A DNA stretch of 64,000 nt from Lycorma delicatula (GCF_047948215.1 NC_134460.1:130316824-130380823), one strand, 5' to 3'. Shown: positions 23,562-35,830, numbered from the stretch's first letter. The notes: generated from the sequence alone by a model not told the origin. Numbers and translations are program-made.

Positions 23562-24800
23562 CGAAGGTCATTCAATAATTAGATAAACAGCTATATAGCA
23601 AAAATGGTTTATTAAATAAATGCAATTTTTCGTCTACGTTTCCACGTAATCCCCATCAACTTCTCTGCACTTGTCCCATCTTTTTAGAATTCTTCTTATC
23701 TCCTAAGCGAAGAATTCTTTACCTTGATCTCGTAGCCAGTTTTATACTTTTTTCTTTACCTTTTCATTGTGTTGAACTTGACTCCACGCAAAGTTTCCTT
23801 CATCGGACCAAACAGATAAAAATCTGAAGGAGTAAGGTCAGGGCTGTAAGGAGGGTGAGGTAGGAGGTCCTTGCCCACTTTGCCAGTAGTTTCCAGCGTC
23901 AGTTGTCGTCGTATGTAATCGAGCGTTGTTTTGAAACCTCTGCCATCCCGGACATTTCCTCTTCAATGCGGGCTTGTCTTTGTTCTCAGTCATGGCTGAG
24001 TAATATATACTGTTGATAATGCGTTGACCATAGACACTCCAAAATTAACAACACCTTACGAGCCGATGGTTGCGTTTTAATTTCTTACCGACAGGCGATT
24101 AAGAGCGTTTCCACTGAATGCTTTGACGCTAGGACTCCGGCTAAAAATGATGTATCCAAGTTTCATCACAGGTTAAAATTCTATCCAAAAAATGTATCAC
24201 CTTGGTTATTGAAACAATTTTTGAGTTCAGGTGCTAATGCGAAATCTCTGTAGGAGTCCACCTTGCACAAGTCTTACGGTAGTTCAGTTTGTTGTGAATT
24301 ATGGAATGAGTTGTATCAGCACTTACTCGTCATTTTTTGGCAATTTTTTCAACTGCAAGTCGTCGGTCTCCTTGGATAATTGAATCAATACAAGAATCTA
24401 ATGCCGAGGTCGACACTGTTACCGGACTCCCAGAGCGGTACTCATCGGTCACGCTTTTGCGGCCACTTTCAAACTTTTCCACCCACGCGTAAAAACTCAC
24501 ACGGTTCATGTAACTACTGTTATATTGTTTGATCATCCGAGAGAATATTTCTGACGGTTGTACACTTCCTCAAAAGTAAAAATCGGATCCCACGGATCGG
24601 GTCTATTCTTCAAAAGTACTTTCTTCGAGCGGACACGCCATCGTAAGTAAAACTTTAAAGGTTATGTTTACGTAAATATTAATCGAACAGCTAACAAATA
24701 TTCTTCGCAAGGTTGCCAACTAACACTTACAAAAGTTTAAATTGCCTGCATTAAGCATTTCCTTAACTAAAAATGTTTGTTTAATTATTGATGACCCTCG
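23562..24800 (-). mobile_element. Near-complete mariner element, decayed
   Basis: The terminal inverted repeats begin CGAAGGTCATTCAATAATTA (23562) and CGAGGGTCATCAATAATTAA (read on minus from 24800). Each is flanked by TA (23560-23561 and 24801-24802), the mariner target duplication. Length 1239 bases is typical. It contains the transposase remnant on the minus strand. Confidence 0.92.
23640..24642 (-). pseudogene. mariner transposase pseudogene
   Basis: Minus-strand reading begins MACPLEESTFEE at 24642, with a stop soon after. The HTH region is VQPSEIFSRMIKQYNSS and SFYAWVEKFESGRKSV (normally V.EW...F..GR.SV.D), with GDRRLAVEKIAKK in the open frame 24536-24330. Further on, in other frames, come THSIIHNKLNYRKTCARW, the catalytic block ILTCDETWIHHF (Asp present), and NNARLHTTTT (normally HDNARPHTA; the Asp is replaced). 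The end is WLRDQGKEFFA and WDKCREVDGDYVET. The protein, about 330 residues when intact, cuts and pastes DNA at TA. Stops and shifts throughout make it dead, so the element would need outside transposase. Confidence 0.9.
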
Positions 24801-25146
24801 TAATTCACTATTAATTTTCTATCTTTCTTCTTATGACCCCCCGGAATGTTTACCACAGTTTAAAGCTCACTACTAAATAAATTATTAAAAAAAAACACAT
24901 AAATAAGTAACCCAAAACTTCTTTTACTACATTTATTGTCGTTATATATCGAGAGATATCGATTGTTGTCTACTATGTCAATATCAACTTCCTAAGACGG
25001 TTATTTAATTTTAATATTAAATATTATGGAACTAGTAACATGTAAAATCTTCCGGGACAAATTGTAAAATTTTCAGCGAAATCGGTTAAGTAGTTTTTGA
25101 GTTGTTAGGGCACACACAAAACGAAGATTGTCTTTTTTTATATAGA

Positions 25147-25510
25147 TTTCCAACATATTTTATCTCTTCAACATCTGTTTATTAAAAATAAATGTTTATT
25201 AAAGATGAACGTGACTTTTTTCCTAAGATAAGTCATATCCATCTAAATGAAATTTTTTATGTACAAACCCTTCTTTAATAACATGAATTTATCTAAATCT
25301 GTTCCATCCGTATGTATCATCAAAAGAAATTAAAAATCGCCAATTTAATTTGAAAAATAATTCTATTTAAGAAATTATTTATTATTTTTGCACATAACGC
25401 AAAAATAATAGCGAGCGCTATGAACTAGCGCTCGCTTCATTTTTCTGGCTAACTATTTAAGATTTTTTCATTTCTCGAGTAGTAGGCCAACCTCCAGATC
25501 ACTTAGATAT
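25147..25510. other. AT-rich gap with an 11-base palindrome
   Basis: No gene is seen. It contains the GC-rich palindrome at 25410-25436. Confidence 0.5.
25410..25436. repeat. Perfect GC-rich palindrome
   Basis: AGCGAGCGCTA, five bases, then TAGCGCTCGCT. The inner part AGCGCT is itself self-complementary, so the stretch could form a cruciform. It stands out in AT-rich flanks. Confidence 0.9.
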
Positions 25511-26575
25511 CATTAATTATTTACCAAAAAAAAAACAAAAATAATTAAGTGTAAACAAAATACATTAAATATTAAACTTTTTCAAAATAATACGAACAAT
25601 TGTCAATACAATATAATCAATAATAGTACTGTATTCAGTTTAATCTCGATATATATTTTTCTATCGTTTTTAGAATAATACTGCAACTTCAGATTTTTAC
25701 TTATTTATTATTATATTTATTTTTTAAATAAAGTAAGGTTTCACGTAAACGAGATGACAGATGTCAAGCAAACTCAGGACGTAATGTAGGAGAGGATAAA
25801 AACGGAATAACGCGAAGTAATAAAACATATATATAGCAAATAAGAGATAATTGAGCTCTAATATTAAATTCCTTCCCTTTTTTACCAAATCAGGTGACGT
25901 AGTTTAATTTTAACTTCATTATAAGAAAAAATTATTTCTTTGCTAATCCTTTTATACATATTGCTGGATAATACATCAATGATTTTTTCTTTTTTTTAAA
26001 GATTGTCGACAAGCATCCAGAAAGGTTTTTGACCTTATTTTTATATTAATCCTTTACTTATAAATTATATTTTTTTATGCTTATAAATTATTCATATATA
26101 CATTATCTCAATATAAAATTTGCACTTTTATTATTTTTATTTTTTTTACTTTCTTTGGCACACAGGTTGTTTTAATTCATAACATGTTTTATTTTTCCGA
26201 TTTCATATAAGGTTGAACGGCCTTATGTCGGTTAGGTGAAAAATAAGCCAATTATTTATTGCTTAATGAATCTCTACGTGAATTTACTTTATTATTGGTT
26301 GTATTTTTTTTTTTTTTTTTAATGAGATTATTTACATTTTTACAACTTGTTTTTGTCTTGTTAGATTTTTTAATTTAATTAGTCCACACTCTTTTATTTT
26401 ATTTTATAAAATAATAAAAAATAAAAAATTTTATTTTTAGAATATAACTAAATTTACTAAGTTAATGTTTAGATATTTTTCATTCAAATAAAATACTTCT
26501 ACAGTAAAATAATGTCATATGAACTACTATGAATATTTGGTTTTTATTTTTTATCTAGACTTTTTAAATTTTAAA
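25511..26575 (+). repeat. Unclassified dispersed repeat or segmental duplication, copy 1
   Basis: This segment aligns collinearly with 33428-34735. Shared landmarks in order: CATTAAATATT, AACGAGATGACAGATGTCA, CCAGAAAGGTTTTTGAC, TTGGCACACAGGTTGTTTTA, AAGGTTGAACGGCCTTATGT, AATGTTTAGATATTTTTCAT, and AATAATGTCA. Divergence is moderate, perhaps 15-20% by eye with indels. No protein motif is visible on either strand. It is either an uncharacterised non-coding transposable element or an old local duplication. Confidence 0.82.
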
Positions 26576-27959
26576 TGCTGTCGCATTGAAAACGCTTTTT
26601 GAAAAAAAAACAGATTGAACTGCGCATTATTTTATTAGTAAGAAAATGACACAAAGATTTTTAAAGAAGAAATCCGTGGAAAGATGAATCAATAAAATAT
26701 TAAAATAGTAAAGTTTATTCGAAAACTATGATAATATGTATTTGAAATGGAGTAGCTTGTTTTTTTTATCAATTTACTGACTCAAACAACTGAAAAAAGG
26801 TACAGATCCGATGATCCTAATCAAAAAATCTCAAATGTATTGGATTATAAATTGTTACAATAATATTCAGTTCAACGGAATATTCAAACTGCAGCGGCAT
26901 ATTTGATCTTTATTTATATTTTACGATTTGATTTTAGATTTTACCTAAAATTTTTTTATTTTTATTACATACTTTATTTCAGATTTTTTTTTCAAAAAGA
27001 TAAAATTATACATTTTTATAACGAATTTTTGTTGTGAAAAAATAACTTTTTGGAATATTCAGTTTATTTTTATTTACTATCGACTCTGTGATAGTAAAAA
27101 ATGATATATGACCTTTATGAAATTGTATTTCATTCTTTCCTGAAAAAAAAATGTGACAACAAAGTTGTAATCCTTTCATGGCATTGGTTATTTATTCTTA
27201 TATAGCAGAAAAAATAATTATACATGAAAAAGGTTAACTAAGATTTACTGTTTGGAGTTGAGTAATTTATGATGAAGTCTTTGTAAAATTATAATTATGT
27301 TAAAATAAACCAAAAATTTTTAAATTCTAAAAATAGGTTTTTTTTAATTTTTTTCTGGTTCTCTCCCTTCAAGATCACCTCAAGTTTTTTTTTTTATATT
27401 TCTACTTTCACTATGTTAAACGAAAGAAATTTAAAAAATCAACTAAGAAATGCATAACCAATAAAAGTTAACTAAGATTGTTTGGGGAGGGGGAGGGAGG
27501 TCAATTATGATGAAATATTATTGTAATATTATTACCTAAATGTATACTATTAAACGTTTAATACTATTAAAAGTTTAAATAAACCAAAAAAAGGTTATGA
27601 GAGATTCAAAATTGATTTTTTAAACTTTTATCGGCGTCCCAACTCACAATATTTCTCTCAAAGTATTGTTTTTGGGACGCTCCACAACTACTATGCCTAG
27701 AAAGACATTAAATAGTTCGGTTAAAAAATATATAATAGATAAAAAAATAATTTTTATATTATTTATCTTTATATATTAATATAAAGAGGCAATTTTTTTG
27801 AAAAATTATTTTAAATGTTAAGATAAGCATCCACACATGTACTGAATTTAATATAAAGTAGGTTAATTTCCAAAATTTTGAGAACCCTTAGAAAACCTCC
27901 ACCCTCTTTTATAATCTTACACATAAAAGATAAATATCACAATTAATTGTATAAATTAA
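26576..27959. other. AT-rich stretch without recognised genes
   Basis: Poly-T tracts and no recognised repeat. The GGGGAGGGGGAGGGAGG patch at 27484 is an isolated G-rich run. Confidence 0.45.
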
Positions 27960-27987
27960 CTGGCAGACCCGGCAATGCTTCGCTATT

Positions 27988-28125
<138 letters not shown>

Positions 28126-28200
28126 TATATTATGTATATAGATTAAATTAACACAATTGAAAGTTTGATAAAACATTTAAAAAATTAACACTACGAACTT

Positions 28201-28392
28201 CACAAAATTTAACCTTTCACTTTATCCCTTTTTCACTTTTCCATTTCCCTTTTCCCTTTTTCTATATTTCCCTTCTACCCTTTTCCCTTTTCCTTCTTTC
28301 CAATTTTACAGTTTCCTCTTTTTCCTTTTTCCCATGTCTCATTTTTCCCATTTTCCAATATTCCCTTTTTTATTTTTTTCCGTTTTTCCCCG
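28201..28392 (+). repeat. Polypyrimidine tract
   Basis: About 190 bases of almost pure C/T, built loosely from TTTTCCC units (CCCTTTTCCCTTTT and variants). Such tracts can form triplex DNA; no function is shown. Confidence 0.85.
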
Positions 28393-28448
28393 CGCGTAAA
28401 TCAGTCCAGTAGTATTTTAGTTTATAGAGGAGATATATATCAACATTG

Positions 28449-28455
<7 letters not shown>

Positions 28456-28516
<61 letters not shown>

Positions 28517-28517
28517 T
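28456..28517. repeat. (TA)n-(GA)n compound microsatellite
   Basis: About 18 TA units followed by about 13 GA units inside the Helitron-like element. A further (TA)n block lies at 28637-28680. Confidence 0.95.
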
Positions 28518-28570
28518 GAGTGAAGAAGAAGAAAAGAAGAAAGTCTGTTTGTATATTTGTTTGTTTGTTT

Positions 28571-28634
28571 GTGTCTTGAATAGCCGACGCCCCCCTAGCG
28601 GATATATTTTTTGTAAAAGCTTTTATTTTCATGT

Positions 28635-28691
<57 letters not shown>

Positions 28692-28889
28692 TCTGAATAT
28701 GATTCAAATCGGTCCATAAATAAAATTTTTCTAAATATCTCAACCTCAGTGCCACCTAGCGGGTCCATCTTTTTCCAAAAATATTTTTTTTTTCACGTAA
28801 CTAATATATATTCTAAATATGAGCCAAATCGGAACATAAATACAATTTTTCTAAATATCACGACCTCAGCGCCACCTAGCGGGTCCAAA
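28571..28889. repeat. Tandem repeat units inside the Helitron-like element
   Basis: Two clear copies of a unit of about 120 bases (28690-28768 and 28810-28889 compared) share AAATCGG..CATAAATA, TTTTTCTAAATATC and GCCACCTAGCGGGTCCA. A third, more diverged CCCCCCTAGCGGATAT at 28588 marks an older unit. Confidence 0.75.
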
Positions 28890-29028
28890 CTAATTCAGAA
28901 ACTTTCCCTGGCATGCGTCCAATCATTCCCCAAACTTTCATCGCTATCGTATGAACGGTTTAGGAAGGCATAAGAGACATACAGACAGACAAACATTCAA
29001 TTTTTATATATATATATATATATATAGA

Positions 29029-32000
29029 TTGTAAATCGAGATCAGCTAAAACTGATTACGTCACAATCAATTAATTCAATCACCTTAAAAAAGAATATAA
29101 TATTGTTATACCTTCATTAAATCAAAAAAATAAAAATAAAATAGTTTTCTGGAATTTTAAGTTAAATTAAAACAAAAACAAATTTGAATTTAAAATAATT
29201 TATTATTTTCGTTATTGTAAATTTTACTTTATTCTCATATCAGACGATATCAATTACCCAAATATCTATTTTATTGAGTTTAAAACAAATAATCCTAAAT
29301 TAAATTTTTTATCTGTTAGGGCAGTTGAAACTAATTTATAATTAAAGTCGATAATAATTTTATTCAAATAATTCTTATGTATGATTGGAATAATGTTATA
29401 ATACCGACTTTTTGCGTGTTCTACGATCCCAAAAAAATTCACTGTAAAACTTAGAATAACTTATCCTGAAAAATATAAAATTAAATTTAAAAAAATCTAT
29501 ACTCCACTATCTTAATGGCAGGATCTGCATGTTGGTAAAGTATTATTTTAATTAATAGATCAATTAAAAGGATCTGTTTATTTCCTCATTTAGTATTATC
29601 ACAAAACTCATCAAATTATATAATAATTAAATTAATAAAATAAAGAATAAATTTACAGAAATTTAATCTTTAATATAATTAAAAATCAATTAAAATTCTT
29701 GAGTCAAATTCGAGTAAAGAAAACAAAGTGAAATCTTTTACTTGGGTATTATAAATTTTGTAGGAAATACGTGGATAACATATTAAAAACACTTTTAAAC
29801 GGGTTATTAGAAAGAAGAATACAAAAAAGTTTAAGAACGATTAGATAAATCAGTATCTTGAACTATGTTAACTGAATTCAGAATTTTCAATGTTACAAAG
29901 TTGATAAACTCGCTTTTAAAACATCACTCTGAGTGTAGTTCCGTTACCGAATACCAGAAGAAAATTTTAATATTACTAATGATAAATATTTGGCTATGGC
30001 TTTGTAATATAATAATGATCATTATATCAATTAGCCAAAATTTGATTTTAAATAAAATATTATGTAGTAGGAATTAATAATCTTATTAAAAGTGAAAAAA
30101 GATTTGGAAATATATCCTATTAGGTTAATTTATACTTTAAATTATTTAGTTAAGAATAATTTTACTGGGGGAAAATTTTGATTAAAATGTATAATACATT
30201 TGGTAAATTTTTATTACAAAGGAACAATTAAAATTAAAATCTACCTTACTATATAGAGATACAGAATTAATTTTTTTTTTTAAATCCGGTGAGAAAAGTT
30301 TTCAGAAATGTTTATTTTTAATAATTTTTATATCTTCAGTAATAAATTTATTCTTTCAAAATAAACTATCAAAAATGTTTTATGATTAAAGAAAGATTTT
30401 AGTTTTAATGCCATTCAAGATGTCAGACCATCTTCTTTCTTTTAAATCTTAATTAAAAGAACTGGATACAAATCTTCATATTAGTTGTGATTACACTCCA
30501 TTACTCAAACTTCTTAATCTTGATTCTAAATTAATATATAAAAATTAAAAATGTAATATACTACATATTATTTCCATTCATTATGTAATTTTATTTTCAA
30601 CTATCTATTTTTTATTATCAAACTAATCTTCAACTTTAACTGATACAGAGTACTGCAGAATTTAATATCGGTGAAAATATTAAAAATGTATTTAATTAAT
30701 GGATAATTAATTTATATGGTTAAAATTAACTTATCAATTATATAACGTAATTAATTATGGTATTGTAGTTAACGTTATGTTAATGTAACTTATTCTTTAA
30801 AGAGAGAAGAAGAGATGAATGTTTTAACATGAATAAAATATATCAAAATTGGCTGAGATTTGAATCTAGAACCTTTCAAATAAAAATAGAAATATTGCCT
30901 TGAATGTCAACAACAGTAGTTTTACTGTTATTAAAAAAAAATACAAAGTGAAATTTGAAATAGGTATAATTAAGTGATAACTCATTTAAGAAATAATAAT
31001 TAATTGATATTCATTAGCCTTTAATATTATTACAAATCAGGATGAAGTCTGGTTAAAAAAAAAAAATTTGTCAAAACCTGATTTCAGGTTGCTTATTTGT
31101 AATATATTAATTTGTTTATTCCTGTATAAATTCAATATTCCTACCTGTGTATGTATTTATAATTATAGTTTAGTTCCAAAAACGAAGATTGAACCAGTAT
31201 GATATCCTTTTTTTTTGTAATAATTATCTCATAGATACAGATTTATTTGTTAATCCCTACATTCTTAAATAACTCGTTTTATTAGTGTTTAGTTACGCTC
31301 GTTTTTAAAATTTCATAATTTTTCAAAAGAAATAAGTTCACTTGAACGTAAAACAATTTTAATTTTAAATGAGAAAGTATATTTTTATTTTTATTTTTTA
31401 ATAGATATAATTAATCTGAACTTAATTTCGTCCTTTAAAGTATAATTATCTACTTATAATGAATATTTTTGCAATATATAATTGTTAGTCTTTTGTCACA
31501 CATTCATCACACGTTAAAACTTGAAAATCTTCTTTTATAGGTATAATTAAATATTACATAAGTAATATTTCCCGGTAGAATATTTTTACTCATTATTATT
31601 GTAATTATTTTTTAGTGATGGAAGTCGCTATTTACAAGGATAAGTATAAATTAATAAAATATTTTCTATATTATGAATATTATTTTCATTACAGTTACGT
31701 TTTAATTGATCTGACAATCCTAATTGTTTGTAAAACCATATTTTACAAAATTAATGAAGTATTATTTACAATTATTTTTCTGAAATTAAATTCTCTTAGA
31801 ATTTTTGTTTATACTAAATTTTAATATTATATTATTGTAGTTCCTAAAATATTTTTTAGAACTTAATATTAATAACAGTTTTTTTTTTCAGTTTAATTAT
31901 ATCTCTGCTTTGTAACTGATTTTGGATCAAGTTATTTTTCGAAATTTAAATGTTAAGTTTGAGTTGAATACTATTTAATTATTATTATTTTGTTTATTTT

Positions 32001-32313
32001 TATTTATTATTTTTTTTAAATAAGAAATATAATTATACGCGTTAGTTTTATCTGATATAAAAATGAAATTCAGTTGTCATATAACTTATGCAATGGGGCT
32101 AGAGGCATTCACTACACCAGTTTTGAAACGGTCACACCATGTACACTTAAATAATTTTATCTTCTTTATATAAACCGATTTTAAAAAATTCAGTGATGAA
32201 ATTAATTATTTTAGAAATATAGATAAACAATATCATTATGTTTTAAAATAATCTTATGAAAACTATTACTGAGAGCAAAATATGTTTTTTTAAAATATAA
32301 ATCAAAATTTATA
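29029..32313. other. 3.3 kb AT-rich stretch without recognised genes
   Basis: No gene is recognised. A very degraded SINE-like B box lies at 30835-30905. Confidence 0.45.
30835..30905 (-). mobile_element. Possible degenerate SINE fragment
   Basis: On the minus strand AAAGGTTCTAGATTCAAATC keeps a B-box-like GATTCAAATC with downstream ATTCATCTCTTCTTCTC, loosely like family B. No A box is certain. Confidence 0.35.
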
Positions 32314-33080
32314 CAGAGTGTTCAAAAAGTGACGCAACCTTAAGGAAGAATGTTTCCTTCTTTTGTTTAACTGAGGAAAATTGTGGGAGAATGGGTTACA
32401 CAATGAAGCATATAATATTGATTGTCTTCCAATGCATTATATGTGTCAGTTATGCCCAGATCATAATGCCTTTATAGAAAAGCATAGTGTGGATGCACCA
32501 AACAAGTCTTCCATCAAAAGGCTGTTCGAGAAGTTGCAAGAGACAGAAAATGTGGCATATGCAGCCAAAAATGGTCAACCGAAAGTGCTAACACCATAAA
32601 AGGTGATAGACGTGTAAGTTGCATGTGTAATGCTTAATCCCAAGAAGTCTGCGACGCCTAGCCAGTTTGCTCTCACCGCTGCTTGTGACCACACTGCATG
32701 CACAAGTGTTTAAAGATGCATCCGTACAGAATTTTTGTTACCTGAATGAGTTACCAGAATGAGTTGTTACCTGCAGACACTAGAAAACGCGTAGCTTTTT
32801 GTCAGTGGTTTATGTTATCTTAACGCTAGATGGAGAAGAACTCTATGATTGGTTTTGGTCTGACAAGGTATGATTCCACCTTGATGGATACGTGAATGCA
32901 CAGAATTCACGCACTGGTGTATGGAAAATCCACATCAGCTGCACGAGTTTCCTCTGCACAAACAAAAAGTGGGATTTGATGTGAAATTTCACGTAGGCGA
33001 ATCTTCATGACATTCTTTCATAGCACAGTGTACAGTAAGCACTACATACAGATAGTGCAACAGTTTGTAAACACTATACT
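32314..33080 (+). pseudogene. mariner/Tc1-superfamily transposase relic of a second type
   Basis: The start ACAGAGTGTTCAAAAAGTGA resembles the terminal repeat of mariner-like elements. The longest open frame (32381-32599) reads NAFIEKHSVDAPNKSSIKRL, then FEKLQETENVAYAAKNGQPK, the helix-turn-helix of transposases with a DUF4817-type N-terminus. Later frames give MLNPKKSA.RLA (second helix region), RKRVAFCQWF, FHLDGYVNAQNSRT (around the second catalytic block) and QKVGFDVKFHVGE with FHSTV.S.HYIQIVQQFVNT. At least four frameshifts or stops occur. The C-terminus is cut by a SINE at about 33101. It differs clearly from the mariners at 1.9-3.15 and 23.6-24.8 kb. Confidence 0.82.
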
Positions 33081-33100
33081 TTTTTTAATTTCCTTTTTTT

Positions 33101-33216
33101 AACCTCCGGGACCACCGTTAAGTATTGTTTCAGAGGATGAGATGAATGATTTGTAGCGTGTGTGTGAAAATGACATTCCTGATCGGGATTCGAACTCGGA
33201 ACCTCCAGATGAAAGA
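33101..33216 (-). mobile_element. 5'-truncated tRNA-derived SINE, family B
   Basis: The tail, body and B box are present on the minus strand (plus strand AACCTCCGGGACCACCGTTA ... GGGATTCGAACTCGG). The A-box head is missing past CAGATGAAAG at about 33215. A poly-T run at 33094-33100 is the SINE's poly-A on the minus strand. Confidence 0.88.
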
Positions 33217-33326
33217 ACCTCAAATATAGAAATGAAATAAAACAAAAACAAGCAGCAATAATGAGAAAGTTTTCGGAAAAGAAAAAAAAACAGATTACGT
33301 AAACGTGGTCCTGAACGAACAAAAAA

Positions 33327-33394
33327 GATTCCGGGTTCAAATTCCGGTTATGCAAGGTTTTTTTCATAAGCTACAAAATTTTCATTTTTTTTTT
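33327..33394 (+). mobile_element. SINE fragment (family A/B head)
   Basis: TTCCGGGTTCAAATTCCGGT and ATAAGCTACAAAATTTTCAT match the B-box and following body of family A/B on the plus strand. The A box and tail are absent. It lies about 110 bases from, and opposite to, the preceding SINE. Confidence 0.7.
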
Positions 33395-33427
33395 GTCAAG
33401 CAAAAGCTTTGAACTTATACGTGCAAT

Positions 33428-34735
33428 TAATTATCAACCAAAAAATAAATATAAACAAAACACATTAAATATTTTAAAAATCATAAGAACAACTGTCATT
33501 ACATTATAATCAACAACAGCAGTGTATTCAATTTAAGCTGCAATGTTACAATTTAACATTAAATTTTTACATTTTTTTTTTTTTTGTTTTATTTTTATTT
33601 GTTTTTAATTAAAGCAAGGTTTTACGGTGAACGAGATGACAGATGTCAGGACATAATATACCAGATAAAAATACGCAATAACGCAAAGGGTAATAAAACA
33701 TAGACAAAACAATTTCTGATGAAAACATAATTAAGCTCTAATACTCAATTTATTCCTTTTTAATACCAAATCGGGTGATGTAATTTAATTTCAGCTTCGT
33801 AATAAGAAAAATGTATTTCTTTAGTAATGCTTTTTTACATTTACATACGGCCGGATAATATATTAATGATTTTTTTTTTCCTTTAAAGATTGTATACAAA
33901 CGTCCAGAAAGGTTTTTGACTTTATTTTTATATTAATCCTTTACTTATAAATCGTTTTTTTTTTATGCTTATAAATTATTCATAACCCACGGGGTTGGAC
34001 TAGTGGTAAAACTCGGCGTCATAAATCAGCTATTTTTCGATGTCGAGATTTCTAAGATTCAAATCCTAATAAAGGTAGTTTATTCGTAATGTATGAGTTA
34101 AACTAAAGATGTATGAGATAAAGATGAGTAAGATAAAAATACTTTTACATTTTCAGGAATGTTCGGCCTGAGTCTGTTTAAGAGTACACATTTACTGATA
34201 ACTTCACAAAGATATTGATGAGTCGTTAATGACTGTAATTTTTAATGCGATTATAAATAAAAAGACTAAAATAAATATTCATAAATTAAATTATCTCAAC
34301 ATAAAATGAGTTTTTTGTTTTACGTTCCTTGGCACACAGGTTGTTTTAATGCATAACGTAATATAGTTGGCGTTTTATTTTTTGTATTTTATTTTTCGAT
34401 TTCAAATAAGGTTGAACGGCCTTATGTCGGCCAGATGAAAAATAAACCAATTGCTTATCGCTTAATGAATAAACTACGTGAATCTACTTTATTATCGCTT
34501 GTTTTTTTTTTTTTTTCTTTTTTAATGCAAGTTAATTTGCATATTTTTGCGACTTGTTTTTGTCTTTTATGTTTGTAATTTAATTTGTCCGCTTGTATAT
34601 TTTATTTTTAGAAAATAAATAAATTTACTAAATTAATGTTTAGATATTTTTCATTCAAATCAAATATTTTTACATAAAATAATGTCACATGAAATACCAT
34701 GAATATTTTATTTATTTTTGTCTACATTTTGAAAT
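33428..34735 (+). repeat. Unclassified dispersed repeat or segmental duplication, copy 2
   Basis: A direct copy of 25511-26575 about 7.9 kb downstream, collinear over its whole length except for a SINE of about 286 bases (33985-34270) absent from copy 1. The GGCACACAGGTTGTTTTAAT and GGTTGAACGGCCTTATGTCG landmarks are nearly identical. No coding potential is recognised. Confidence 0.82.
33985..34270 (+). mobile_element. tRNA-derived SINE, family C, inserted in the duplicated repeat
   Basis: CACGGGGTTGGACTAGTGGT (A box), AAATCAGCTATTTTTCGATG, and B box GATTCAAATCC. The diverged body has AGGAATGTTCGGCCTGAGTC. Flanks are ATAAATTATTCATA (33971-33984) and ATAAATATTCATA (34271-34283), a target-site duplication with one indel. 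Copy 1 of the surrounding repeat has a single ATAAATTATTCATA at the same place. Confidence 0.88.
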
Positions 34736-35548
34736 GTTATATTTTTTATCTGTTCACGATTCCTTTTACATTTATATATTAGAGACAACAAATAAAATAA
34801 ATCAAGAACAAACGAGTTATTTTTCTTTATCTTATTTACAGATGAATTTTATTTAAATTAACGTTTAAAGGTTTATTAAATTGTCCGAAACATGAATTAC
34901 TTGTCAACATAGATGTTAAAATAACTACTGAAATGTTTATTTTTGTTTCGTTATACTTTTGTTTCCGAGTTTCTAATTTTAGCAAATCTGTGTTTCGTTT
35001 TTTATTGTACACAATAAAGTCTAATTATTTTTTTATATTTTACGTTTCTATTCAAAGTACAAATCAAATTTTCTAACATAATTGTACTGTATTAATGTGA
35101 AATGCTGGATTATTTTTAAATGTTTATTACCTGTTACCTATGTGGTATTGAATTCCTATTTATTCCTGCACAAACAATTATTCATTATTTATATTACAAT
35201 TATAATTTTTGTGTATTTTTCTGTTTCTATAGAAAACGATATTTTTTTTGTTACTATATACACTTTACTTTCCTGGCATAGAGATATGTAGCAAGACGAA
35301 AAGTGAAATAATCAGTCAAAAAATGGGGTATGGGTTTTTTCGTTTGTTGATGATTCATGGGTCAGGGAGCTCAAAAAACAAAAAAAAAAAGTGGGTGCAA
35401 TGTTCGTAAGTATGTACTTATTTACTTGTGTTGACGTGTTTAAAGCATAAAAACATTTCAGTGAATAAACCGATTTTGATGAAATATTGTACAAAGGCTC
35501 ATTTATATAAAGCAATTTGTTGATAAAGTTTTGGGGACAATATCTTTT
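34736..35548. other. AT-rich stretch without recognised genes
   Basis: No gene is seen. Part of 35290-35548 may belong to the repeat that follows. Confidence 0.45.
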
Positions 35549-35830
35549 TAGTCAAGTAACCGGAGGCAGATGCAACCAGTCGCGTCGCACAGACAGAAAC
35601 AGTGGCATGTGTTGGTTGAGCCGCCGTGCCGAACACCGTCGCACCTCTTAAAAAATCGAAATTTAAAAAAATCGAAAATGGTTTTCAAATATATATCTGA
35701 AGAATATTTGCAATCCCAAACAAAGAGAGCATCCTCGTTGCGGCTTCGCCCGCGCATTGTGTTTCCCGTCTCCCGGTCAGGGGATATTTAGCCGGTCATG
35801 GCTCGCTTTCCTCACCCTTCCAATTTAAAT
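35549..35830. repeat. Interspersed repeat sharing a module with 63246-63357
   Basis: TTAGTCAAGTAACCGGAGGC, then AGATGCAACCAGTCGCG, GTGTTGGTTGAGCCGCCGTG, and CACCGTCGCAC at 35549-35640 match 63246-63357 in order. It is followed by a GC-richer stretch (GCGGCTTCGCCCGCGCAT at 35740). The open frame at 35570-35791 lies inside it and has no motif. In the second locus this module is internal to a Helitron-like element, so this is probably a fragment of the same kind. Confidence 0.65.

Larger units (their letters stand above)
23459..25146 (-). mobile_element. Helitron-like element with a nested mariner
   Basis: On the minus strand the 5' end is TCTATATAAAAAAAGACAAT at 25146. Inside lies the ATTTCGCTGAAAATTTTACA / AAAACTACTTAACCG block typical of insect Helitron-like repeats. 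The 3' end is GCACTGCCAGGGCCACTAG followed by T at 23459, matching the CTAG-T Helitron rule. The host bases are A before TC and T after CTAG, as expected. The element would be about 450 bases without the mariner inserted at 23562-24800. No Helitron protein is encoded. Confidence 0.72.
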
